Assembly: GCA_900547085.1 (NCBI GenBank)
Contig: URFI01000051.1
Span: 1 to 11,957 of the forward strand
Direction of reading: 5' to 3'
Source: an uncultured Prevotella sp.
GTDB taxonomy: Bacteria > Bacteroidota > Bacteroidia > Bacteroidales > Bacteroidaceae
DNA: 11,957 bases
Shown here: piece by piece, positions 1-5,853 of the stretch
How positions within the stretch are numbered: the first letter of the stretch is position 1
Layout: every line of letters starts with the position of its first letter
Notes under the pieces: generated by a model
Seen by the model: the letters and a program-made list of their open reading frames with translations, nothing else
What the model was told of the DNA's origin: nothing
The model's database searches: none
Translations under genes and position numbers: made by a program

Positions 1-309
1 TTTAAGTCCCCCGCTTGCACGCAACGTGTCGAGCGTTCCAGTGTGCGAATAGCCCAACACTTGTCCCATGTCATCATCGCCTGCCACCACTACGAAACCC
101 CGTCCGTGGCGGTCGTTATAAATATAATAAGGTGGTGTACCATGCGAAGCCCTCGTTGCATGACGTTCCGAAAGGCTCACACTGACATATTTGCGGGCAA
201 TGCTTATTGACTTATCCACTGTTACTATCTTGCCCAAGGTGGGAATACTCACCATCGTGGCAAGCACAATGCCCCATAAGGAGAGGCTGAACCATCTTTT
301 TATTTTCAC
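1..309 (-). CDS. C10 family (interpain/streptopain-like) cysteine peptidase, N-terminal fragment
   Basis: Reading leftward from a GTG at 309-307 gives 103 codons that run off the window edge without a stop. The product starts with a basic, then hydrophobic signal peptide (KIKRWFSLSLWGIVLATMV, residues 2-20), so it should be exported. Residues ~55-85 carry the pattern YYIYND...GRGFVVVAGDDDMGQVLGYS. That pattern is typical of the inhibitory pro-domain (Spi) of family C10 peptidases, which precedes the Cys/His catalytic domain. The catalytic domain is outside the window, so activity cannot be judged. No in-frame ATG lies between the upstream stop (TAG, 336-334) and the GTG. The first internal ATG would cut the signal peptide in half, so GTG is preferred. 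The gene starts 4 bp after the stop of the urea-transporter remnant and probably shares its promoter. It could instead be another Spi-domain protein without a working peptidase. Confidence 0.75.
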   Translation of the reverse strand, partial: MKIKRWFSLSLWGIVLATMVSIPTLGKIVTVDKSISIARKYVSVSLSERHATRASHGTPPYYIYNDRHGRGFVVVAGDDDMGQVLGYSHTGTLDTLRASGGLK

Positions 310-313
310 TTTT

Positions 314-542
314 TTAGTCTTGTTTGGTTTTAACTACGAAAGTATGATACAAAGCCACCAGCCACACCGACAACACGAAAGGTGCGGTGAGCGTGACAAG
401 CCCCATGTGCAAACCTGCATACTGCATCAGCAACGAGAGTATCAGGGCAACCAATGCCTGCAAGCATCAATATGCCCGACAGCGTATTGCCATGAAACAT
501 CACCTGGGCAACACCACGGAATATACTTTTCATCATCTGCAT
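314..542 (-). pseudogene. Urea transporter (SLC14-type) remnant with internal deletion and frameshift
   Basis: From ATG at 542 (alternatives 536 and 533) the frame reads MKSIFRGVAQVMFHGNTLSG, then ILMLAGI. This matches the conserved N-terminus of bacterial urea transporters, where the RGIGQVxFQNNxLSG region leads into the first membrane helix. The frame then degenerates (GCPDTLVADAV...) and stops at 332. Shifting by one base at about 462 gives ALVALILSLLMQYAGLHMGL, then VTLTAPFVLSVWLVALYH, ending at TAA 316-314. This resembles the family's final helix, with its conserved T-x-PFV-x-x-x-W signature. Family members are about 290-330 residues long, so roughly 200 central residues, including the pore-lining repeats, are absent. 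A single indel cannot explain this; it is a deletion that also broke the frame. The product cannot be a working channel. The family assignment rests on short conserved stretches recognised by eye. Confidence 0.72.
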
Positions 543-583
543 TGAGTTGTCACTTAAGAAGTGTTTTTGTCCGTTTGAGCGCA

Positions 584-591
584 CAAAATTA
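584..591 (-). promoter_or_regulatory. Putative Bacteroidota -7 box for the urea-transporter remnant and C10 peptidase
   Basis: On the minus strand the sequence TAATTTTG (591 down to 584) fits the Bacteroidota -7 consensus TAnnTTTG exactly. It lies about 40 bp upstream of the remnant's start at 542. I find no convincing -33 TTG element at the usual ~19-21 bp spacing, so this is a partial match only. If it is real, it would now drive the peptidase gene through the dead transporter gene. Confidence 0.4.
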
Positions 592-701
592 CGTAAAAGA
601 TACGATATATGTGTAAAAGAGAACTAAAAAGCGGAAATTGATACCATCCTGTTTACTACAGCAGGGGTATTATCACAAATCAGGTACTTGTAAGATGTTG
701 A

Positions 702-814
702 TTTCCAATAGAATTCGAAAGCAGAACCAAACTCAATGACTTTAGCGTCCAAACTCTATGCTATTGGACACCAAACTCATTGCTATTGGGCACCAAACTC
801 CATGCTATTGGAAA
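702..814. repeat. 10-bp perfect inverted repeat bounding the tandem-repeat block
   Basis: TTTCCAATAG at 702-711 is the exact reverse complement of CTATTGGAAA at 805-814, the end of the last 22-bp unit. The left copy therefore looks like an inverted, truncated repeat unit facing the array. Together they delimit a 113-bp segment that could fold as a hairpin or represent a small palindromic element. I see no target-site duplication directly outside it. Confidence 0.6.
727..814. repeat. Four head-to-tail 22-bp tandem repeats
   Basis: Units begin at 727, 749, 771 and 793, each exactly 22 bp with no spacer. Every unit starts with CCAAACTC. The last three continue with (T/A/C)-(A/T)-TGCTATTGG and are nearly identical; the first has diverged after position 11. 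Each unit carries CCAA at its left and TTGG near its right, which gives it weak dyad symmetry. The period is not a multiple of three, so it does not encode a protein repeat. It may be a protein-binding array, a slippage-generated minisatellite or a member of a dispersed family. Confidence 0.88.
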
Positions 815-835
815 AACAACCGATAGGCATTATCG
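811..835 (-). terminator. Possible weak intrinsic terminator of the OMP gene
   Basis: On the minus strand a 5-bp stem CGATA/TATCG (821-835) with a 5-nt loop is followed by GTTGTTTTT (819 to 811). It lies about 70 bp after the OMP stop codon. The stem is short and AT-rich, so termination efficiency is uncertain. Confidence 0.3.
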
Positions 836-906
836 AAGAAGCGTTTTCTGTTTGCGTTAAAGTGGATGGTGGAGAAGCTGCTTTTGCAAGCGAGTGTATT
901 TACTGA

Positions 907-1644
907 TCAGAGGTCAAATACATAGCCAACCGTGAAGGTGAACACCTTGTTTTTCATGCTATCTTGGGTATATTTGTTCATCTTGGTCAGGCCGAAGTTG
1001 TATCTTGCATCCAGCACCACCTGGCTGTACTCCAACGAAAAGCCCACAGGAATGGAAATGTCGAAGCGCTTTGTGTAGGACAGGTTGTCGTATTTTTCGG
1101 TGTAGGCATACAGCAAATGCCCTTTCTCGTCAGTCTGATAATGCGCTTTTCCTTCCTTGTCAACCGTAAATTGCGACAACGTACCTCTACCTTTTGCCGA
1201 CAAGAGATAGCCCATCTGCACGCCAGCATTGAACGAAAGACCAGGAAGAACCGCCACATGAGCCATCAAGGGAAGCGTAAGATAATCGTATTTCCACTGA
1301 ACATCATCAGACGTATAGTGTACTTTTTCCTTGTCAATCGTTTCTGATGGCGGAAAAAGCATACCCTGAACCGAATAGAACACACCGGCAGAGAACGCCA
1401 CCTGATCCACCGCTTGATACTGTACGTCCAGTCCACCGATAAATCCTTCGCGATATTTTGATTTCTGCTCAACTTCATTCTGCTGCGCATCAGGGGACAA
1501 ACCAGTGATAATAACGTCAAAATTAGAGATGTTTGCCAAGTTCACCCCTACCTTGGGAATCAATGACCACGTCCCAACACTGCGTTGAGCCGTGACAAAA
1601 GTACAGGCCATCAGCAGGGCCATAGACAGCAATAACTTCTTCAT
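907..1644 (-). CDS. Outer-membrane beta-barrel protein (porin-family / OMP_b-brl type)
   Basis: This 245-residue protein has a clear Sec signal peptide (MKKLLLSMALLMACTFVTA, cleavage likely before QRS at residue 20). The mature part alternates short amphipathic strands with polar turns. Examples are GTWSLIPKVGVNLANIS near the N-terminus, GLDVQYQAVDQVAFSAGVFY in the middle, and the closing strand KVFTFTVGYVFDL, which ends in alternating aromatics. This is the pattern of the small 8-10-strand barrels common in Bacteroidota, where PorT-like OMP_b-brl domains have repeated GxxxGxx strand starts. A role beyond an outer-membrane barrel cannot be assigned. It stands alone on the minus strand. A weak upstream box (TATCTTTA on the minus strand, 1725-1718) is one base off the promoter consensus. 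The ATG at 1644 directly precedes the signal peptide. Confidence 0.8.
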   Translation of the reverse strand: MKKLLLSMALLMACTFVTAQRSVGTWSLIPKVGVNLANISNFDVIITGLSPDAQQNEVEQKSKYREGFIGGLDVQYQAVDQVAFSAGVFYSVQGMLFPPSETIDKEKVHYTSDDVQWKYDYLTLPLMAHVAVLPGLSFNAGVQMGYLLSAKGRGTLSQFTVDKEGKAHYQTDEKGHLLYAYTEKYDNLSYTKRFDISIPVGFSLEYSQVVLDARYNFGLTKMNKYTQDSMKNKVFTFTVGYVFDL

Positions 1645-1858
1645 GATGCTTATTTTTTCTATATAAACGGATGAAGGGCATGATTTATTACAAAAGAAGA
1701 TGAAAAAGCTACCGCTCTAAAGATAGAATAATTGACAGTGACAGATAAATGAACACAAAGCAGATAGCTGCGCAAAACGAATGTGGACGATGGCTTCGAC
1801 ATGCTCTTGCTCACAAACATTTGGCATGGTTAACGGCCGATGATTTCATCTTTTTCGT

Positions 1859-1866
1859 TATCTTTG
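1859..1866 (+). promoter_or_regulatory. Bacteroidota -7 promoter box for the methyltransferase gene
   Basis: TATCTTTG matches TAnnTTTG exactly. Transcription would be expected to start around 1872-1874, giving a leader of about 17 nt to the ATG at 1890. No good -33 TTG is seen at the normal spacing. The position rules against translation from the upstream ATG at 1749 and supports the shorter protein. Confidence 0.55.
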
Positions 1867-1889
1867 TACAGCAACCAAGCATTTTTGGA

Positions 1890-2414
1890 ATGGAACAATA
1901 TATCAACACATACGCCTCTCCCTTAGGAATCATCACCATGGGCAGCAATGGCAAGCAGCTTACAGGATTGTGGTTTGAAGGACAAAAGTACTTCGATCAC
2001 CCGTCAGGTGACCGACCTCAACATCTCTCGCTCCCCATTTTTGATGAGACTCGCACTTGGCTCGACGTTTATTTTCAGGGCAAGCGCCCTACCTTCACAC
2101 CCCCGATGCTGCTGAACGACACACCGTTTCGCAGGACTGTATGGCAGCTATTGTTAACCATTCCGTATGGAGAAACCACTACCTACAAACACATTGCCAG
2201 GCAATGGGCCAGGCAACACGGCGTGAAAAGCATGTCGAGCCAGGCGGTGGGCGGTGCCGTTGGACGCAATCCCATCTCCATCATCATTCCTTGTCACCGG
2301 GTTATCGGCACGAACGGAAGCCTCACGGGCTATGCGGGAGGGCTGGACAGGAAACGGTGGCTGCTGCAATGGGAACAAGCAAGCACCGACAGATTCTTCA
2401 TACCTCAAGAGTAA
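1890..2414 (+). CDS. ogt: Methylated-DNA--protein-cysteine S-methyltransferase (Ogt/AGT)
   Basis: This 174-residue suicide enzyme transfers the alkyl group from O6-alkylguanine (and O4-alkylthymine) in DNA onto its own cysteine. It has the usual two parts. The N-terminal ribonuclease-like domain (residues 1-~75) begins MEQYINTYASPLGIITMGSN. The DNA-binding/catalytic domain contains FRRTVWQLLLTIPYGETTTY (80-99), AVGGAVGRNP (119-128) and the active-site motif PCHRV (134-138, nucleophile Cys135), followed by GSLTGYAGGLDRKRWLL. Length is normal for the family. An in-frame ATG at 1749 would add 47 residues with no family counterpart. The -7 box at 1859-1866 lies inside that extension, so I place the start at 1890. 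The gene is monocistronic and converges on the GSCFA gene, 31 bp away. I cannot tell Ogt from an Ada C-terminal-like naming; there is no Ada N-domain. Confidence 0.93.
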   Translation: MEQYINTYASPLGIITMGSNGKQLTGLWFEGQKYFDHPSGDRPQHLSLPIFDETRTWLDVYFQGKRPTFTPPMLLNDTPFRRTVWQLLLTIPYGETTTYKHIARQWARQHGVKSMSSQAVGGAVGRNPISIIIPCHRVIGTNGSLTGYAGGLDRKRWLLQWEQASTDRFFIPQE

Positions 2415-2445
2415 AAACGAACCATGAGGGACAGAAGGCAGCACA

Positions 2446-3258
2446 TTACGTTTGATCCGTTAAGTTTACACCCCATTTGTTTTCCAACTCCTTGATGCGC
2501 TCTTGCGTCTGACGGATAAACGATTGGTAAGCATCGCCATCCGGATGGAACGGACGATGCGCCAAGGCGGCCTTCACAGGTTGCCAATCGGCCAAGAAAA
2601 GTTTGGCCTCCTGACTGAAAAAGGCATCAGAAAAACGTTCCCACACATATGCCACGGCTTGGTCGGAGGGATGCAACATGTCTTCTTTGTAAAACCGATA
2701 ATCGCGCAACTCGTCGTTCACAATCTCGTAAGCGGGGAAATAAGTCACCACGCCGGGATAACACTCTTCCAACTGGCGGGTGGCCAAAAGCAGCGTAGCC
2801 TTGGACAACTGACTGCCATGAAAACCGTACTTGGCGTAACGAATGGGACTGACGGTGAGGATGACACGCACCTTGTCATTGCGCTTCACCAAACATTCTA
2901 CCGCTTGAGACAGATAGGCCGCGCACTCCTCCACGCTCAATTCCGCTTCACGAAATAAGCGTTGCGGACGCTTTTGGCAGTTGTCTACTATCTCGCCCGT
3001 TTCTTTCAAGATGTACACATGATTGGTACCCAGGGTAAACACGGCCACGTTGGGGTTTACATCGGTGCGCTCTACCGTGTGCAGAATGCTGGCCGGATTG
3101 TACATCACGCCGTAAGGATTGACGGTGACGCGAAACTTATCTTCGACGAACCGCTGCCCCATGCTGTCAGCAAAGCATGAACCGACAAAGAGCATGTGTT
3201 CGAATGGCGGGATTTGAAACGAGGGGTGGTCTATTTTGACTATGGTTCTGAATTGCAT
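2446..3258 (-). CDS. GSCFA-domain protein (SGNH-hydrolase-like)
   Basis: This 270-residue protein belongs to the GSCFA family, named after its N-terminal motif. The motif is seen here as LFVGSCFADSMG (residues 23-34), where the Ser of GSCFA sits in the position of the SGNH nucleophile block. Further matches are VNPYGVMYNPASI (47-58), TVSPIR (135-140) and a C-terminal DMLHPSDQA (193-201), whose D-x-x-H spacing resembles the catalytic Asp/His block of SGNH esterases. No signal peptide or membrane segment is visible, so it is probably cytoplasmic. The true substrate is unknown; an esterase or acyl-transfer role is inference only. An ATG at 3282 adds eight residues (MERHNQKL), but family members begin MxFRTxVxI, so the start at 3258 is preferred. 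The C-terminal ~30 residues (KELENKWG...) look helical. It is divergent from the DUF4153 gene. Confidence 0.85.
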   Translation of the reverse strand: MQFRTIVKIDHPSFQIPPFEHMLFVGSCFADSMGQRFVEDKFRVTVNPYGVMYNPASILHTVERTDVNPNVAVFTLGTNHVYILKETGEIVDNCQKRPQRLFREAELSVEECAAYLSQAVECLVKRNDKVRVILTVSPIRYAKYGFHGSQLSKATLLLATRQLEECYPGVVTYFPAYEIVNDELRDYRFYKEDMLHPSDQAVAYVWERFSDAFFSQEAKLFLADWQPVKAALAHRPFHPDGDAYQSFIRQTQERIKELENKWGVNLTDQT

Positions 3259-3339
3259 AAGCTTTTGATTGTGCCTTTCCACCCCATCAACACCACAAGG
3301 ACTGCGATGAAGAGGAAGCAGGAAAAAACGTTAGGATGA

Positions 3340-3347
3340 CAAAATTA
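3340..3347 (-). promoter_or_regulatory. Possible -7 box for the GSCFA gene
   Basis: On the minus strand TAATTTTG (3347 to 3340) fits TAnnTTTG. It lies about 80 bp upstream of the GSCFA start at 3258. No -33 partner with normal spacing is obvious. It sits about 45 bp from the oppositely directed DUF4153 promoter, so the two transcription units could influence each other. Confidence 0.35.
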
Positions 3348-3368
3348 ATCATTTTTATCAAAAGACAC

Positions 3369-3399
3369 TTGGCATAACTTATATTTTATTGTAGATTTG
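3369..3399 (+). promoter_or_regulatory. Bacteroidota promoter (-33 TTGG, -7 TAGATTTG) for the DUF4153 gene
   Basis: A -33-like TTGG (3369-3372) is separated by 19 bp from TAGATTTG (3392-3399), an exact TAnnTTTG. This is the best promoter in the window. It predicts a transcription start around 3405 and a leader of about 20 nt before the ATG at 3427. Confidence 0.65.
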
Positions 3400-3426
3400 C
3401 GAAGTGAACCAAACTTATAATGAGCT

Positions 3427-5172
3427 ATGACACACTTCATGTCCAAAGACACATTCCGGCACTGGCAGGAAGGCCTGCAAAGCATTGTGCAGAGATTTCC
3501 GATGACCCTGTTTTTCACCATCGCCTCATGCCTGTCGCTGATGTGCCTCAATCACGATCTGCTATTTGACGGACAGACCAAACAATTAGAATTTTTCCTC
3601 GTGTTCTATCCACTCACGGCCACCATTCTGTCGTTGATGCTCCATTTGTGGACGGAAGACATGCGTCAACGGCTCAAAGCATGGGGATGGCAAGGTGTTT
3701 TACATGCTCTTTGGCTGGCTCTGTGCATCTATTGGGCCACCGAATACGAACTGTCCATAGGGCAAAGCATCGCCGCCGGCACATGCGTAGGCGCGATGTT
3801 CGTGGGCTGGTTCACACTGCCTTTCGCGCAACAAGCGAACGACCGTCCAGCCATTAATTTCCTCATCAGGCTTATGGGAAGCGGCATCATCGCCGCCGGC
3901 ACATCCCTTGTTCTGTTCTTGGGTATCTTGTTGCTGATACAATCGTTCAAGTATCTGTTTAACATGGATATTGAGAACACCCTCTATGCCGACACGGCTA
4001 TCGTGTGTTTCACGCTGGTGGCCCCACTGTTATTCATGTTCCAGTTGCCGAAAGACGAACAAAAATACAGTCAATACAACTGGCTGCAACATAAGTTTGG
4101 CAACGGCATCATCCATTACCTGCTCATTCCGCTGCACTTAGCCTACGTCATCACGCTTTATCTCTACGCTGCAAAGATACTCGTTACCTGGGAATTGCCC
4201 AACGGATGGGTGTCTACATTGGTTTCGGTGCTTATGTTGCTCACCGTCATCATTCTGTTCTTGCTCTACCCTATTCACCAGCAAGACCAAGCAAAGCCGG
4301 TAGACCGGCTGGCGGTTCGCTACCTTCCCATCATCGTTTTGCCGTTGCTGGTGCTGATGTCGGTAGGCATTGGCCGCCGCTTCTCCGACTATGGCGTAAC
4401 CATACAGCGTCTTTACCTGCTGTTGTTCAACCTTTGGTGCTACGCTGTCTGCATAGGTCTCATCGTCTGTCGGTCGCGCAAGGTGATGTGGGTGGCATGG
4501 AGTTTTGTCGCCATCCTGTTGCTGGTGTCGGTATTTCCAGTAAACGTATCAAGTTATACCCACAATCGTTTGCAAAAACAGGTACGCGAATTGTTGGCCA
4601 AGCACAACATGACCAAGTTTCCGATAAGCAGTAAAACATTCACAACTTTATTGAAACAGGTAGGATACCAACAGGCGAAAAGTTTTGCGGGTAAGCTGAA
4701 CTACCTGAACAGAACATACGGCAGAAAGACCATTGAAGACATCATCAACCCCAGGTATCTCGTCGCCGACTATCAAGTAGAAGATATGTACAGCCAGCCA
4801 ATGGCAGGTAGCTCTTCAACATCCATACCCGAGAACAGGCTCATCAGCGACGAACGCGAAGAAAACATCCCATTACCCATTCCGCCAGGTTACCGTTATT
4901 TTCAGAACATCGATCAATATACTCCGCAAAAAGACGCTAAAGTTGAGGGCGACAAACTACTTGTGACCATGAAATATCAACTGAATGGTAAAACATTTAC
5001 GGACCATTACCAAATGAGTTTGGCGGAGATTGAACGAAAGGTCAATGCCAAAGAGAAGTTCTGCATGACTGCCACCGGCAAACAGACACAGCTTGTCATT
5101 ACTTACCTGTACCTCTCGTATGGCGAAGACTTCGTCGACATGCAATACCGGGGCACGCTCTTCGTGAAATAG
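3427..5172 (+). CDS. DUF4153 family polytopic membrane protein
   Basis: This 581-residue protein has two parts. Residues ~25-375 contain about eleven hydrophobic segments, for example LTATILSLMLHLW, GIIAAGTSLVLFLGILLLIQ, IIHYLLIPLHLAYVITLYLY, LVSVLMLLTVIILFLLYPI and FVAILLLVSVFPV. Residues ~375-581 are a soluble domain beginning SSYTHNRLQKQVRELLAKHN and ending in short beta-rich stretches (DKLLVTMKYQL, QLVITYLYL, DMQYRGTLFV). The long helical bundle with a WELPNGWVS-type loop fits the DUF4153 family that is widespread in Bacteroidota. Its function is not known, and I infer only an inner-membrane location. The start may be 3427 or the in-frame ATG at 3439; the promoter fits either. No ribosome-binding site is evident, as is normal in this phylum. 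The gene is a single transcription unit converging on tsaE. Confidence 0.8.
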   Translation: MTHFMSKDTFRHWQEGLQSIVQRFPMTLFFTIASCLSLMCLNHDLLFDGQTKQLEFFLVFYPLTATILSLMLHLWTEDMRQRLKAWGWQGVLHALWLALCIYWATEYELSIGQSIAAGTCVGAMFVGWFTLPFAQQANDRPAINFLIRLMGSGIIAAGTSLVLFLGILLLIQSFKYLFNMDIENTLYADTAIVCFTLVAPLLFMFQLPKDEQKYSQYNWLQHKFGNGIIHYLLIPLHLAYVITLYLYAAKILVTWELPNGWVSTLVSVLMLLTVIILFLLYPIHQQDQAKPVDRLAVRYLPIIVLPLLVLMSVGIGRRFSDYGVTIQRLYLLLFNLWCYAVCIGLIVCRSRKVMWVAWSFVAILLLVSVFPVNVSSYTHNRLQKQVRELLAKHNMTKFPISSKTFTTLLKQVGYQQAKSFAGKLNYLNRTYGRKTIEDIINPRYLVADYQVEDMYSQPMAGSSSTSIPENRLISDEREENIPLPIPPGYRYFQNIDQYTPQKDAKVEGDKLLVTMKYQLNGKTFTDHYQMSLAEIERKVNAKEKFCMTATGKQTQLVITYLYLSYGEDFVDMQYRGTLFVK

Positions 5173-5297
5173 CACACGGCAGTAATCATGAAATGTGCGT
5201 CATCAAGCCCGCTTCAAGGATGTTTCCATGGATTTGAACGGTGCATCATGTCGGTGGTTGAGGGTTCACCATCGGCTGATAGTCCGTCATGATACGC

Positions 5298-5375
5298 AAA
5301 TAAAAACGGGAACTTGGTGCGAGGTTTAGCTGATGGGGTTCATCCCAAAGCTATTCCTCGCAGCAAGTTCCCGTT
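5298..5375 (-). terminator. Terminator of the porW-porX-tsaE operon
   Basis: Read on the minus strand, the long hairpin begins about 20 bp after the tsaE stop codon (5398-5396) and is followed directly by a U-rich run (GTTTTTATTT, 5306-5298). That is the form of a Rho-independent terminator for the leftward operon. On the plus strand the hairpin has no U tract (CCGTTAAGG follows), so it would end the DUF4153 transcript less well. Confidence 0.65.
5305..5375. repeat. Long imperfect inverted repeat between convergent genes
   Basis: Arms of ~32 nt pair symmetrically about position 5340. From the outside in there are 12 bp (AACGGGAACTTG with CAAGTTCCCGTT), a G/G mismatch, 7 bp (TGCGAGG with CCTCGCA), a TT/TT mismatch, 5 bp (TAGCT with AGCTA), an asymmetric internal loop, 3 G-C pairs and a 6-nt loop. 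This is far longer than an ordinary terminator stem and could be one copy of a dispersed palindromic family. Confidence 0.85.
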
Positions 5376-5395
5376 AAGGTTCGCGCCTTATTCTT

Positions 5396-5809
5396 CTAAA
5401 ATGTGACCAACCTTGAGCCGTCTTCCTGCTCTGCGATGGTTACCTTGACGGCATCTTTAGGCAGCAACTCTTCCACCAACTCCGGCCACTCGAGGAAGCA
5501 GAGGCGGTGGCTATAAAAATAATCCTCATAACCCATGTCGTACACCTCTTCGAGTTTTTTAATGCGATAGAAGTCGAAATGGTAGATAGAGTCTTGCAAC
5601 TTATTGGAATAATACTCATTAACGATGGCGAAAGTGGGTGAGGTGATGACATCTTCCACTTCCAAACATTCGCAAATGGCCTTGATGAAAGTGGTTTTAC
5701 CAGCTCCCATTTTTCCGTAGAAAGCAAACACATTGCCCTTACCCATGTTGTCTATGAACTGCTGGGCAGCCTCTTTTATGCAATCTAATGATTTGATTTT
5801 AATTTCCAT
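5396..5809 (-). CDS. tsaE: tRNA threonylcarbamoyladenosine biosynthesis ATPase TsaE
   Basis: TsaE (137 residues) is the P-loop ATPase that works with TsaB and TsaD in forming N6-threonylcarbamoyladenosine at A37 of ANN-decoding tRNAs. All family landmarks are visible. They are the Walker A motif GKMGAGKTT (residues 32-40), the switch-like TSPTFAIVNEY (56-66), the HFDFYR segment (77-82) and LEWPE (106-110). Length is normal. The ATG at 5809 is followed directly by MEIKIKSLD, as in homologues. It is the last gene of the leftward operon, 44 bp after porX, and ends just before a strong hairpin terminator. Its link to T9SS genes is positional. I know of no functional tie, so co-expression may simply reflect housekeeping genes sharing an operon. 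Confidence 0.93.
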   Translation of the reverse strand: MEIKIKSLDCIKEAAQQFIDNMGKGNVFAFYGKMGAGKTTFIKAICECLEVEDVITSPTFAIVNEYYSNKLQDSIYHFDFYRIKKLEEVYDMGYEDYFYSHRLCFLEWPELVEELLPKDAVKVTIAEQEDGSRLVTF

Positions 5810-5853
5810 TTCTCTATTTTATTAATTTCTATTACCTATATTGTGTGATCATT

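Larger units (their letters stand above)
543..906. other. Gene-free stretch between the OMP gene and the urea-transporter remnant
   Basis: No credible coding frame lies here: the open frames that enter it are short and have no recognisable protein content. It holds a TAnnTTTG box near its left end (584-591, minus), a block of four 22-bp tandem repeats at 727-814, and a 10-bp inverted repeat enclosing that block (702-711 with 805-814). A small hairpin at 821-835 may end transcription from the OMP gene. The region at 600-700 shows nothing I can interpret. Confidence 0.6.

Noticed and set aside
314..542. Simple sequencing frameshift in an intact small gene
   Set aside because: Correcting one base restores a C-terminal helix but still leaves ~75 residues for a ~300-residue family, so a real deletion is required.
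191..616. Plus-strand frame of 141 codons across the left end
   Set aside because: It runs antisense to the C10 peptidase start and the urea-transporter remnant, both of which show family motifs; it has no protein features of its own beyond chance.
727..814. Short direct repeats as a CRISPR array
   Set aside because: The 22-bp units abut with no spacers and no cas genes are nearby; it is a simple tandem repeat.
5173..5300. Possible small gene or second terminator after the DUF4153 gene
   Set aside because: No frame with a plausible start and protein-like content, and the only hairpin (GGTG/CACC near 5255-5273) is weak and lacks a U tract.
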